From Jutongia hominis (lineage in GTDB: Bacteria > Bacillota > Clostridia > Lachnospirales > Lachnospiraceae), in NCBI RefSeq assembly GCF_014384965.1, contig NZ_JACRSW010000032.1, positions 62,001 to 126,000 on the forward strand: a DNA stretch of 64,000 nt, read 5' to 3'. Under the pieces are notes generated by a model that worked only from the letters and a program-made list of their open reading frames with translations, was not told where the DNA came from and did no database searches. Position numbers and translations under genes: made by a program. Shown here one piece after another: positions 35,671 to 42,745 of the stretch (position 1 is the first letter of the stretch; every line of letters starts with the position of its first letter).

Positions 35671-36447
35671 CTATTTTTGAGAACGTTTTATGATCTTCTC
35701 ATAAGAAATCGTTCCGCCAAATAAGTCCAAAGCACTTCCTATAGTATAATCCACAAAGCCATTTCCTGCTTTTTCAATCCAATCAATATCTTCCATAGAA
35801 TGAATGCCGCCTGCATATGTCACAGGAAGCACTTTTGCATTTCCAAGCCGTCTGACCACTTCTTTTTCCACACCGGATGCTTTTCCTTCGACATCAACAG
35901 CATGTATAAGAAATTCATCACAATACCGAGCAAGCCGTTCAAATGTTTCCTGATTCATTGGTACCGATGTTCTTTTTTGCCAGCGGTCTGTCACAATATA
36001 ATAATCATCTTCATAAAAACGACAGCTTAGATCTAAGACTAAATGTTCCTTTCCTATTCTGGCAACAAGCTCTTCTAATCGTTTAAAATCTATTTTTCCA
36101 TCCCGGAAAACATATGATGTAACGATCACATGCGAGGCTCCCATATTAAGAAAACTTTTTGCATTTTCTGTGTGCATACCTCCCCCGATCTGCATTCCCC
36201 CCGGATACGCCATCAACGCTTTCCTGGCCTGTTCTATATCTTTTTCATAATACTCTGATCCAGCAGGATTCAATAGAATGATATGTCCACCTTTCAACCC
36301 TGCTTCTTTATATTTGTCTGCATAAAAAGCTGCATCCTGTTCAGATATAAAATTGTCAACAGCCTGGCTTCCCTGATCCTGCAGACTGCCTCCTACGATC
36401 TGTTTTACACTTCCGTTATGAATATCAATACATGGACGAAATTTCAT
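35671..36447 (-). CDS. hisA: HisA, eukaryotic (HIS6) type
   Basis: A 258-residue TIM-barrel isomerase that converts ProFAR to PRFAR in histidine synthesis. The sequence is not of the usual bacterial type (which opens IIPAIDLIDGKVVRL); it reads FRPCIDIHNGSVKQIVGG and contains VIVTSYVFRDGKIDFKRL, LVLDLSCR, EFLIHAVDVEGKASG, VTYAGGIHS and SALDLFGG, all characteristic of fungal and plant HIS6. The expected general acid/base aspartates are D8 and the Asp in HAVDVEG. I start at ATG 36447, 7 nt after GGAG. No other his gene is adjacent. It follows the fla/che operon terminator. Confidence 0.88.
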   Translation of the reverse strand: MKFRPCIDIHNGSVKQIVGGSLQDQGSQAVDNFISEQDAAFYADKYKEAGLKGGHIILLNPAGSEYYEKDIEQARKALMAYPGGMQIGGGMHTENAKSFLNMGASHVIVTSYVFRDGKIDFKRLEELVARIGKEHLVLDLSCRFYEDDYYIVTDRWQKRTSVPMNQETFERLARYCDEFLIHAVDVEGKASGVEKEVVRRLGNAKVLPVTYAGGIHSMEDIDWIEKAGNGFVDYTIGSALDLFGGTISYEKIIKRSQK

Positions 36448-36498
36448 ACTACTTCTCCTTTTCTGACAAAATATTTTTCCTTTGATTTTTGAGTTATA

Positions 36499-36549
36499 TA
36501 AAAAATACTTCCGGATTACTCTTAGCAATCACAGAAGTATTTTTTTTAT
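36499..36549 (-). terminator. Terminator of the fla/che operon
   Basis: AAATACTTC and GAAGTATTT arms, with an inner GATT/AATC pair, enclose about 20 nt and are followed on the minus strand by TTTTTTATA. The A-rich left arm begins at the stop codon of the last gene. This probably ends the long flagellar transcript. Confidence 0.75.
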
Positions 36550-37109
36550 TTTCGATTTCCTGTAATCTTTTTTGCAAGTTCTTCGTATGTATCATCTACG
36601 GATACATGATACGTTCCTGAATTGATTAAATGAGAATATCCATTTTGATTTAAATATTTATCAAATTTTTTGGAATCATCAATAATACCAAGTTTTTCTA
36701 ACTCTTTACTCACGTCAGAAGACCATTCTCCATCCGAAATCTTTAATTTCTTTTCTTCGGCTTTCAAATCTTTTTCCAAACGTTTCTTCTCGGTATCCAT
36801 CTTTTTTTCCTGCTTTTTATTGGATGTTTTTGTCGTAGATGCCGATGTATGCGGTGTTGCAGATGTGGTTTTCTCTGACTTTGACTTAGCATCATCTTTT
36901 GCATTTGTCTGCGTCGGTAAGACAGATGGCTGTGGTGTCTGCGTTGCAAAGAGTGTTTCTTCCTTTTGTGGCTTTTCTACCATCCCCAATTTGAGAGCAC
37001 GGGATCGTACATAAGAATCCGATGTTCTTAACATCGCAGACGTCCCTAGTATAACAGCAGTAAAAAGCACACCACTTCCAAATCCACGAAGAAATGATTT
37101 CTTATTCAT
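36546..37109 (-). CDS. MltG N-domain-like exported protein
   Basis: A 187-residue protein with a signal anchor (about 8-28), a long low-complexity Thr/Ser/Lys/Gln linker (about 48-125), and a C-terminal region of about 55 residues (LGIIDDSKKFDKYLNQNGYS, then INSGTYHVS and YEELAKKITG) that resembles the LysM-like N-terminal part of the endolytic transglycosylase MltG/YceG. The MltG catalytic domain with its glutamate is absent, so it is not itself a transglycosylase by sequence. It may bind glycan strands or contact the wall. It is the last gene of the flagellar operon, 27 bp after the SwrB-like gene, which suggests a wall-related role in flagellar assembly; this is inference. Confidence 0.75.
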   Translation of the reverse strand: MNKKSFLRGFGSGVLFTAVILGTSAMLRTSDSYVRSRALKLGMVEKPQKEETLFATQTPQPSVLPTQTNAKDDAKSKSEKTTSATPHTSASTTKTSNKKQEKKMDTEKKRLEKDLKAEEKKLKISDGEWSSDVSKELEKLGIIDDSKKFDKYLNQNGYSHLINSGTYHVSVDDTYEELAKKITGNRK

Positions 37110-37135
37110 TGTATGTCATCTCCCATCTTTTGTAA

Positions 37136-37957
37136 TTAACGTGACGCTGCCTGATGCAGATCGATCACGAATTTCACCTCGCCCTGTCCGATCGACAACA
37201 TTTTTGAAATTTCTAAAATGGATCTTCCATTTTTGTACAATTCAATAATCTCATCATTATGATTGGATGCCTTTTCCTGTTGGTGCAATGGACGATAACG
37301 TTCTTGTGGTGTATTTTTTGCTTCCTCTTCTTCAATTTTAGCTATTTCTTCATCAAAAACAGACGCGGCAGATTTTTCATCATGGTCTGTTTCTTCTAAC
37401 AATGTATGAAATTCCTGTTCAACATCATCTTCCTTGTTTTCCGCAATGTCTGTTCTCTCTTTTTCCATTTTATCTGCTATTTCTTTTTTGTCCTGATCCA
37501 ATCGTAGGGACTCTGTTTCCATGTCTTTTTTTAATTCGTCTAATTGCCTCTCCTGCTCTTTGATACTTTGGTATCCTTTTGCAGCTTCATTATGAATCTC
37601 TGCCTTCAAGGAATCTATATCATGAACTAATTGTTTCACTTCTTCCTGCTTTTCATTCAACATGTCATATAGGAAAACAACTTCTGCATGATTTTTTTCG
37701 ATCTTATCCATCACCTGGTCAGAATACTCATTCATTCCCATAATCTTTTCATTGGATAATGTACTTAATTTATCATCCGTGCTTTCTAATATGCTTTCTG
37801 CTTTCTGTGAAAGTTCTTCTTTTACATCATCAAACTTTTGTATATTGGCTTCCATATCTACTTCTGCTGTATTACTTACTTTCTTATCTGATATACGAAA
37901 GCTGATAATGACAGCGGCTAAGCCAATAACAATCATTGTCGCTTCTAAAAAAATCAT
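37136..37957 (-). CDS. SwrB-like membrane coiled-coil protein (DUF6115-type C-terminus)
   Basis: A 273-residue protein with one N-terminal membrane helix (about 2-22), a long charged coiled coil (about 35-200), an acidic linker and a short C-terminal helix-turn-helix-like segment (EIIELYKNGRSILEISKML, then GQGEVKFVIDLHQ). Topology and the C-terminal segment resemble B. subtilis SwrB, which follows sigD in its fla/che operon and promotes maturation of the export apparatus. Position here, three genes after fliA, agrees. I start at ATG 37957, which has GGAGGG 4-5 nt upstream; the ATG at 37969 contains that site. Homology to SwrB is suggested by position and architecture, not proven. Confidence 0.75.
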   Translation of the reverse strand: MIFLEATMIVIGLAAVIISFRISDKKVSNTAEVDMEANIQKFDDVKEELSQKAESILESTDDKLSTLSNEKIMGMNEYSDQVMDKIEKNHAEVVFLYDMLNEKQEEVKQLVHDIDSLKAEIHNEAAKGYQSIKEQERQLDELKKDMETESLRLDQDKKEIADKMEKERTDIAENKEDDVEQEFHTLLEETDHDEKSAASVFDEEIAKIEEEEAKNTPQERYRPLHQQEKASNHNDEIIELYKNGRSILEISKMLSIGQGEVKFVIDLHQAASR

Positions 37958-37987
37958 GTTGCCCTCCATCGTCTATGAAATATCATT

Positions 37988-38308
37988 CTAGATCCGCATA
38001 TCAAAATGTTGATCCGATTCCATCCCAGCTGCATTTGTTTTTTTCATCGTTTCTTTTTTCTTATCTGCCGTAGATGATTTTCTTTTTTGTTGTTTCTTTT
38101 GCTGCTTCTTTTTTTCGTCATTTTTAAGTTCTTCATTTTCTGCTTTGTTACGACGTATCGTCTGTTCCGAATGGTGTTTAATCTCAGCCTGATATTGTGT
38201 GGCAAGCTGTTGATTCTCCTGTTCCATTCGCGTAATTTCCTGCGTCTGTATCTGTGAAACTTCCTGAGACTTAGGTGGCATGGTTATATAATCTAAAGAA
38301 AGTGACAT
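37988..38308 (-). CDS. Uncharacterised 106-residue charged protein in the flagellar operon
   Basis: A small soluble protein with no recognised domain. It starts MSLSLDYITMPPKSQEVSQIQ, has a coiled-coil-like Gln/Glu-rich middle (about 22-62), and ends with a very lysine-rich region (KKKQQKKQQKRKSS). GGAGGG precedes the ATG and the gene is packed 19 bp after fapA and 30 bp before the SwrB-like gene, which supports its reality. A small protein of this kind follows the DUF342 gene in several clostridial flagellar operons as I recall; the function is unknown. Confidence 0.7.
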   Translation of the reverse strand: MSLSLDYITMPPKSQEVSQIQTQEITRMEQENQQLATQYQAEIKHHSEQTIRRNKAENEELKNDEKKKQQKKQQKRKSSTADKKKETMKKTNAAGMESDQHFDMRI

Positions 38309-38326
38309 AAAATCCCTCCTATCTTA

Positions 38327-39934
38327 CTACAGACCACGAATACGTATATCTGCACCATCTCTTACGAACGAACTGTGTTGTACTTCTGAATGAAGGTATT
38401 TTACAATATTAGAAATTGTAATCTTGACACTGCTATATGCTTTATCATGCACAATGATCTTCCCAACATCTTTTGCATTTCGAAGTTCTTCTTCTAATGC
38501 TTCATATTCATCTGAAAGTTTTTTGTCTTCTGCTTCAATCTCTTGCAGCCTTGCCTTAGACTGCTTTAATTGTTCTAACTTTTCTTCTTCTAATTTTCCC
38601 TTTGCTTTCACTCTCTTAAGCAGCAGAGTCAATGTCTGTTCTAATTTTTCTTTCTCATCGGAATGATCTGCAATAATATCTTCTATCTCATGATATCTTT
38701 CACTTACTTTCGGATCAATACCAACTTCAAGTTCCGTAACTGTTCCCATCGTCGAACCGGCTACTTTTGTCTCGATCAAGACAGTAGAACGCACTGAACC
38801 TCCGGTAACAATACCTCTTTTACCATTTACGATCACACTATCTTGTGCTACGACCTGACTGTGCAATATCGCATCTGTTACAATCTTACCACCGGCATAT
38901 GCATTTGAACTTTCAATAAAATTGGAAATGATGTCGCCTTCCGCTTGCATCATTCCTTTGCCTTTTCCCTGAATACCTCTGTTCAATACAATCTTACCAC
39001 CGGAAATTAATGTTGCACCTTCTACAGCACCATTGACATAAATATCTCCACTTGCTTTGACTGTATACCCTGACAATACATTGCCTTTGATATTGACACT
39101 TCCGGAATATTCAAGATCTCCTGTCGATGGTCCGACATCCGCCGGAACTTCATAGCAATCTGACACAAAAACCGTATCATCCACACAAGTTACGTTACCT
39201 GATACTTCCGAATACATTTCTAATTCGTCTTCTGACAAATGAATATTCTTGCCATGCTTCAATGATAACACTTTTACTGTTTTAGGTTTTATTTCATGTC
39301 CTGTAATGTCAATTCCGGGTATTCCGAAATCAGCAGGCTCTAACGTTGCCAAAAGCTGTCCTTCTTCTACCGGCTCGATCATATCAAGCCGGTGAAAGTC
39401 TACATGACCATTTTCATCCATCGCAGGTTTATTTGTTTTATCCAGGTTGAAATTATAATGAATCTGTGCATCATGTCCGTGTACAGGCATAGTAGCCTTT
39501 GCAACCAGAATATCTGTACAATATAATTTTAATCTTTGCATCAATGCAATATTTTCATATAAAATTCCGTGAACAACTCCCTGCTGTTCGAGCAAAGAAA
39601 TAATATCCTCTGTTTCTAACCGTAACCCTTTATTAGAATGCGGATACAATCTCACTTTTGCATATAATTTTTTTGGATCGACCGTTATAAACAATGACTC
39701 ATTTTCTGCGATCATCTCCTCATTTGAGATCAGCATTTCAGCATTTTTCTGTTTTCCTGCCAAAGTCACAAATTTTTTTATATCGTCTACTGCCACATCA
39801 TTAATCTTTTTCTTGTCCAAATAAAAGATCACATCTTCTATATGCAGTGTCCTTCCCCCATTTATAGCCGGATACGATTTTAAATACATCTTTCCGTTTC
39901 TGTGAATCAGCTGAAAAAAAGCATTTCTTTTCAT
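38327..39934 (-). CDS. FapA family protein (DUF342)
   Basis: A 535-residue cytoplasmic protein of the DUF342/FapA family. The N-terminal half holds the FapA-specific domain (DIEPVEEGQLLATLEP-like segment with GIPGIDITGHEI). The centre is a polymer-forming, bactofilin-like beta-helix with repeated short Gly-turn strands (SGSVNIKGNVLSGYTVKA, GDIYVNGAVEGATLISGG). The C-terminal third is a coiled coil. Vibrio FapA is linked to FlhF and polar flagellar control; the clostridial role is not established. It directly follows fliA. Start: ATG 39934 after GGAGGAG; an earlier ATG at 39958 overlaps the fliA stop and lacks a site. Confidence 0.88.
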   Translation of the reverse strand: MKRNAFFQLIHRNGKMYLKSYPAINGGRTLHIEDVIFYLDKKKINDVAVDDIKKFVTLAGKQKNAEMLISNEEMIAENESLFITVDPKKLYAKVRLYPHSNKGLRLETEDIISLLEQQGVVHGILYENIALMQRLKLYCTDILVAKATMPVHGHDAQIHYNFNLDKTNKPAMDENGHVDFHRLDMIEPVEEGQLLATLEPADFGIPGIDITGHEIKPKTVKVLSLKHGKNIHLSEDELEMYSEVSGNVTCVDDTVFVSDCYEVPADVGPSTGDLEYSGSVNIKGNVLSGYTVKASGDIYVNGAVEGATLISGGKIVLNRGIQGKGKGMMQAEGDIISNFIESSNAYAGGKIVTDAILHSQVVAQDSVIVNGKRGIVTGGSVRSTVLIETKVAGSTMGTVTELEVGIDPKVSERYHEIEDIIADHSDEKEKLEQTLTLLLKRVKAKGKLEEEKLEQLKQSKARLQEIEAEDKKLSDEYEALEEELRNAKDVGKIIVHDKAYSSVKITISNIVKYLHSEVQHSSFVRDGADIRIRGL

Positions 39935-39954
39935 ACAACTCCTCCATCCCGATA

Positions 39955-40728
39955 TCATACATTATATAAGTTAAAGATAACTATATCATCCCCTAGTTTT
40001 TCCCTCATTTTTTTCAATGCCTTTGTATGTAACTGTGATACTCTCGATTCAGAAACCTCGAGTATCATACTAATTTCTTTCAATGTTAATTCTTCATAAT
40101 AATATAAAGCAATCACCTTTCGTTCATTTTCCGTCAATGAATCAATTGCTTCCGAAAGTGTTCTTTTTAACTCCTGGCGGGCAACTACCTGATCCGGCTG
40201 TTCAAATCTCGGACGATTTCCCAATTCTGCCCTCACTTCACTTCCCTGTTCCAAATACTCATCCAGGGACACCAGATTAGCAACCTGCGTCTCATTGATC
40301 AGATCATTCAATTCTTTCATGCTGATCTGAAGTTTCTGTGCCAATTCTTCTTCTTTAGGCTGCCTTCCCAATTCTAACTCCAATTCCTTCGAAGCAGCAT
40401 CTAATTTTTTTTGCTTTTGACGAAGAGTACGTGGTATCCAGTCCATTTTACGAATCTGGTCTAAAATGGCACCACGAATGCGCAGACTTGCGTAGGTTTC
40501 AAACTTTACCCCTTTTGTTAATTCAAACTTGTCGATCGCATCAATCAAGCCAAAAATCCCATATCCTACAAGATCATCATATTCTACCAAATGCCCCAGA
40601 TGCATACTCATTCTTCCGGCAACTACGTTTACAAGACTTGAATATTCTATGATCAACTGTTCACGTATACCGGGGCTTTTACTTTTCTGGTACTCTTTCC
40701 ATAACTCTTCTTTCAAAATTTCATCCAT
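39955..40728 (-). CDS. fliA: RNA polymerase sigma-28 factor (FliA/SigD/WhiG type)
   Basis: A 257-residue group 3 sigma factor for late flagellar, chemotaxis and autolysin genes. Region 2 has DLVGYGIFGLIDAIDKF and FETYASLRIRGAILDQIR, region 3 PRTLRQKQKKLDAA, and region 4 a helix-turn-helix (EELTLKEISMILEVSESRVSQ, cut as TLKEISMILEVSESRVSQLH). Its place after cheD in the fla/che operon is that of sigD in B. subtilis. No flgM is in the window. AAGGG lies 13 nt before the ATG. Confidence 0.95.
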   Translation of the reverse strand: MDEILKEELWKEYQKSKSPGIREQLIIEYSSLVNVVAGRMSMHLGHLVEYDDLVGYGIFGLIDAIDKFELTKGVKFETYASLRIRGAILDQIRKMDWIPRTLRQKQKKLDAASKELELELGRQPKEEELAQKLQISMKELNDLINETQVANLVSLDEYLEQGSEVRAELGNRPRFEQPDQVVARQELKRTLSEAIDSLTENERKVIALYYYEELTLKEISMILEVSESRVSQLHTKALKKMREKLGDDIVIFNLYNV

Positions 40729-40755
40729 AAAACAAAGTTTCCCTTCTTAAACCGA

Positions 40756-41052
40756 TTACTCTTCTGCAGATTGTTCTTCTTTTTCTTTATCTTCTCCCTG
40801 CTGCATATCAACATCTTTTTCCTGATCTTTTACTTCTGACATATTTGTATCAGTCTTTTTTACAAACATATTGCCTTCTAATACTTTTACGACAATCTTT
40901 TTTACAATCAGTCCAATGATATAAAAAATGATCAAAGTTGCTAACAGCATTTCTAAACTATATGTTACGTCTGTACCATTGACAATTGTTATGATACATA
41001 CAATAGCACCTGCTAAGAGCATAATAAATTTTGGTATAAATTCCGCTTTCAC
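40756..41052 (-). CDS. Uncharacterised 98-residue membrane protein of the flagellar operon
   Basis: A small protein with two predicted membrane helices (about 8-24 and 34-52) and an acidic, Glu/Asp/Lys-rich cytoplasmic tail (residues 60-98). I do not recognise a family. I start at the GTG at 41052, 5 nt after GGGGGA; the earlier ATG at 41109 lacks a ribosome site. It is inserted between cheD and fliA, 27 bp before the latter. Its frame, ribosome site and tight packing make it real; the function is unknown. Confidence 0.75.
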   Translation of the reverse strand: MKAEFIPKFIMLLAGAIVCIITIVNGTDVTYSLEMLLATLIIFYIIGLIVKKIVVKVLEGNMFVKKTDTNMSEVKDQEKDVDMQQGEDKEKEEQSAEE

Positions 41053-41111
41053 AAAATTCCCCCTGCCTTGCTTTCTATAATACAATGTGTCTGATAATAA
41101 ACAATTCACTT

Positions 41112-41597
41112 TTAAATCGTTCGGATCGGTTTCCCAACAGATTTGATCACAAAATCTCCGGTTTCAGGATAAAACTCAACAGTTCGTCCAAAATTTAATC
41201 CTGTATCTTCTGCCAGAATATGGATTCCTAATTTACGAAGCTTTGCTTTAACAGCCTCTACATTTCTTTCGCCGACACGAAGCATATCGTTATTCGTACT
41301 AAACGCAAACATCTGTGCGCCACCGGCTATCTTAGCTGTTAATCTGCTTTTTAAAGCCCCCTCTTTTTCCATCTGTTCGATCAAATAATCAATACCTGTA
41401 TCAGCGAACTTTGCTCTGTTCTGATTTTGACGCACCTGTGTACTATCCGGTAGCATTACATGTACCAAACCTGCTAACTTCTTAGGTTGATCATACAATG
41501 CCACTCCCACACATGATCCAAGACCTAATGTAGTAATTGCATCAGGTGCATGGCAGATATTCAAATCTGCCATTCCTACTTTTATCATATCAGCCAT
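41112..41597 (-). CDS. cheD: Chemoreceptor glutamine deamidase CheD
   Basis: A 161-residue deamidase that converts receptor glutamines to glutamate and partners with CheC. The catalytic cysteine is in TLGLGSCVGVALYD (about residue 30) and the histidine in AGLVHVMLPDS. KIAGGAQMF and GRTVEFYPETGDFVIK are conserved. The start is the ATG at 41597, 6 nt after AAGGTG, which itself overlaps the cheC stop codon. The cheC-cheD order is as in Bacillus and Thermotoga. Confidence 0.95.
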   Translation of the reverse strand: MADMIKVGMADLNICHAPDAITTLGLGSCVGVALYDQPKKLAGLVHVMLPDSTQVRQNQNRAKFADTGIDYLIEQMEKEGALKSRLTAKIAGGAQMFAFSTNNDMLRVGERNVEAVKAKLRKLGIHILAEDTGLNFGRTVEFYPETGDFVIKSVGKPIRTI

Positions 41598-41602
41598 TTT
41601 AA

Positions 41603-42223
41603 TCACCTTAACCCCAGAGACTTTAATATTTTCGAATACGAATCTAATGTTGGAATCAGAATGAAATATCCGCTAATATCTACATCCATATCCTTAAATT
41701 GTGATTCAATCAATAAAGCCTTATCTCCAAGTTTACCAAATTCGATCGCAGGTACACTTAAGATTGCTCCTGCCATATCAAATGCAAGACTCGGCACTGA
41801 AGCCGTGATCAGCATATTGGTAAGACTTGAAATTGCAGACAGATATGCACCTGAAATAATATTTCCAATTTCCTGTAAAGCTGAAGTTTCCATTTCCGTA
41901 AACTGCTCTGTACTATCATCTTTACAGCCCATCAACTGTTGTACTAATAATCTTGCTGCATTACTTTCCAATATAAATAACATTGAGCCCTGAATATCAC
42001 CTTCCAGAGAAAGTAAAATGCCTGCCACCAATGTTTCAGCACCACCGATCACTTCTGCCAACTCGGCAAAAGTCAACAGTTCTACTTTCGGAACACGCAT
42101 ATCAATTCTGGCATTAATAAGTTGGGACAATGCAGTTGTTGCATTGCCCGCACCTATATTTCCTATTTCTGTTAATACATCAAACTCAATGTCATCCATG
42201 CTTTCATTGTTTTTATCCTGCAT
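41603..42223 (-). CDS. cheC: CheY-P phosphatase CheC
   Basis: A 206-residue CheC/FliY/CheX-family phosphatase that dephosphorylates CheY-P and is stimulated by CheD. Two copies of the E-x-x-N active motif are present, in LTEIGNIGAGNA near residue 20 and in LQEIGNIISGAYL near residue 120, as in functional CheC. The start is the ATG at 42223, after GGAG. It lies between cheW and cheD with short gaps. The substrate CheY is not encoded in this window. Confidence 0.95.
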   Translation of the reverse strand: MQDKNNESMDDIEFDVLTEIGNIGAGNATTALSQLINARIDMRVPKVELLTFAELAEVIGGAETLVAGILLSLEGDIQGSMLFILESNAARLLVQQLMGCKDDSTEQFTEMETSALQEIGNIISGAYLSAISSLTNMLITASVPSLAFDMAGAILSVPAIEFGKLGDKALLIESQFKDMDVDISGYFILIPTLDSYSKILKSLGLR

Positions 42224-42253
42224 AGAATCTCCATTCCAGCACAACGTGCTAAT

Positions 42254-42733
42254 TTATACATTCTCTTTATCAATAATAACAGATGTTATATTTAAAAGTG
42301 TGATCAGACTATCCTCATATTTACCAATACCACTTAAATATTTTGCCTGAACATCATTTGCATCAGCAGAATTTGGTTTTTCGATTGAAGCTGAATCTAA
42401 TGTAACAACTTCCTTCACTTCATCTACAATAATGCCGATTGCCGACTGTGATTCCGGCTTAATAATAATAATTCTTGTTGCATTTGTAAATTCATCCGGT
42501 TCCAGACCAAATTTTAAACGAAGACTCATAACCGGAATAATCTCACCACGAAGATTGATAACGCCTTTGAAATATGGCTGTGCCTTTGGCACTCTCGTGA
42601 TTCTCTGATTTCTTACAATATTATCTACATAACGGATATCAATACCATATTGTTCACTTCCGATACGAACAACAATATACTGAATTCCTTCATCCACAAC
42701 TTCTACATTCTGAACTTCATTTACATCTTCCAT
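42254..42733 (-). CDS. cheW: Chemotaxis adaptor CheW
   Basis: A 159-residue coupling protein joining chemoreceptors to CheA. The tandem SH3-like fold is indicated by YGIDIRYVDNIVRNQRITRVP, here split as YGIDIRYVDNI and QRITRVPKAQPYFKG, and by INLRGEIIPVMSLR and GIIVDEVKEVV. The acidic N-terminal 16 residues are an extension. GGGGGG precedes the ATG. It follows cheA by 12 bp. Confidence 0.96.
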   Translation of the reverse strand: MEDVNEVQNVEVVDEGIQYIVVRIGSEQYGIDIRYVDNIVRNQRITRVPKAQPYFKGVINLRGEIIPVMSLRLKFGLEPDEFTNATRIIIIKPESQSAIGIIVDEVKEVVTLDSASIEKPNSADANDVQAKYLSGIGKYEDSLITLLNITSVIIDKENV

Positions 42734-42745
42734 CTTCGTGCCCCC

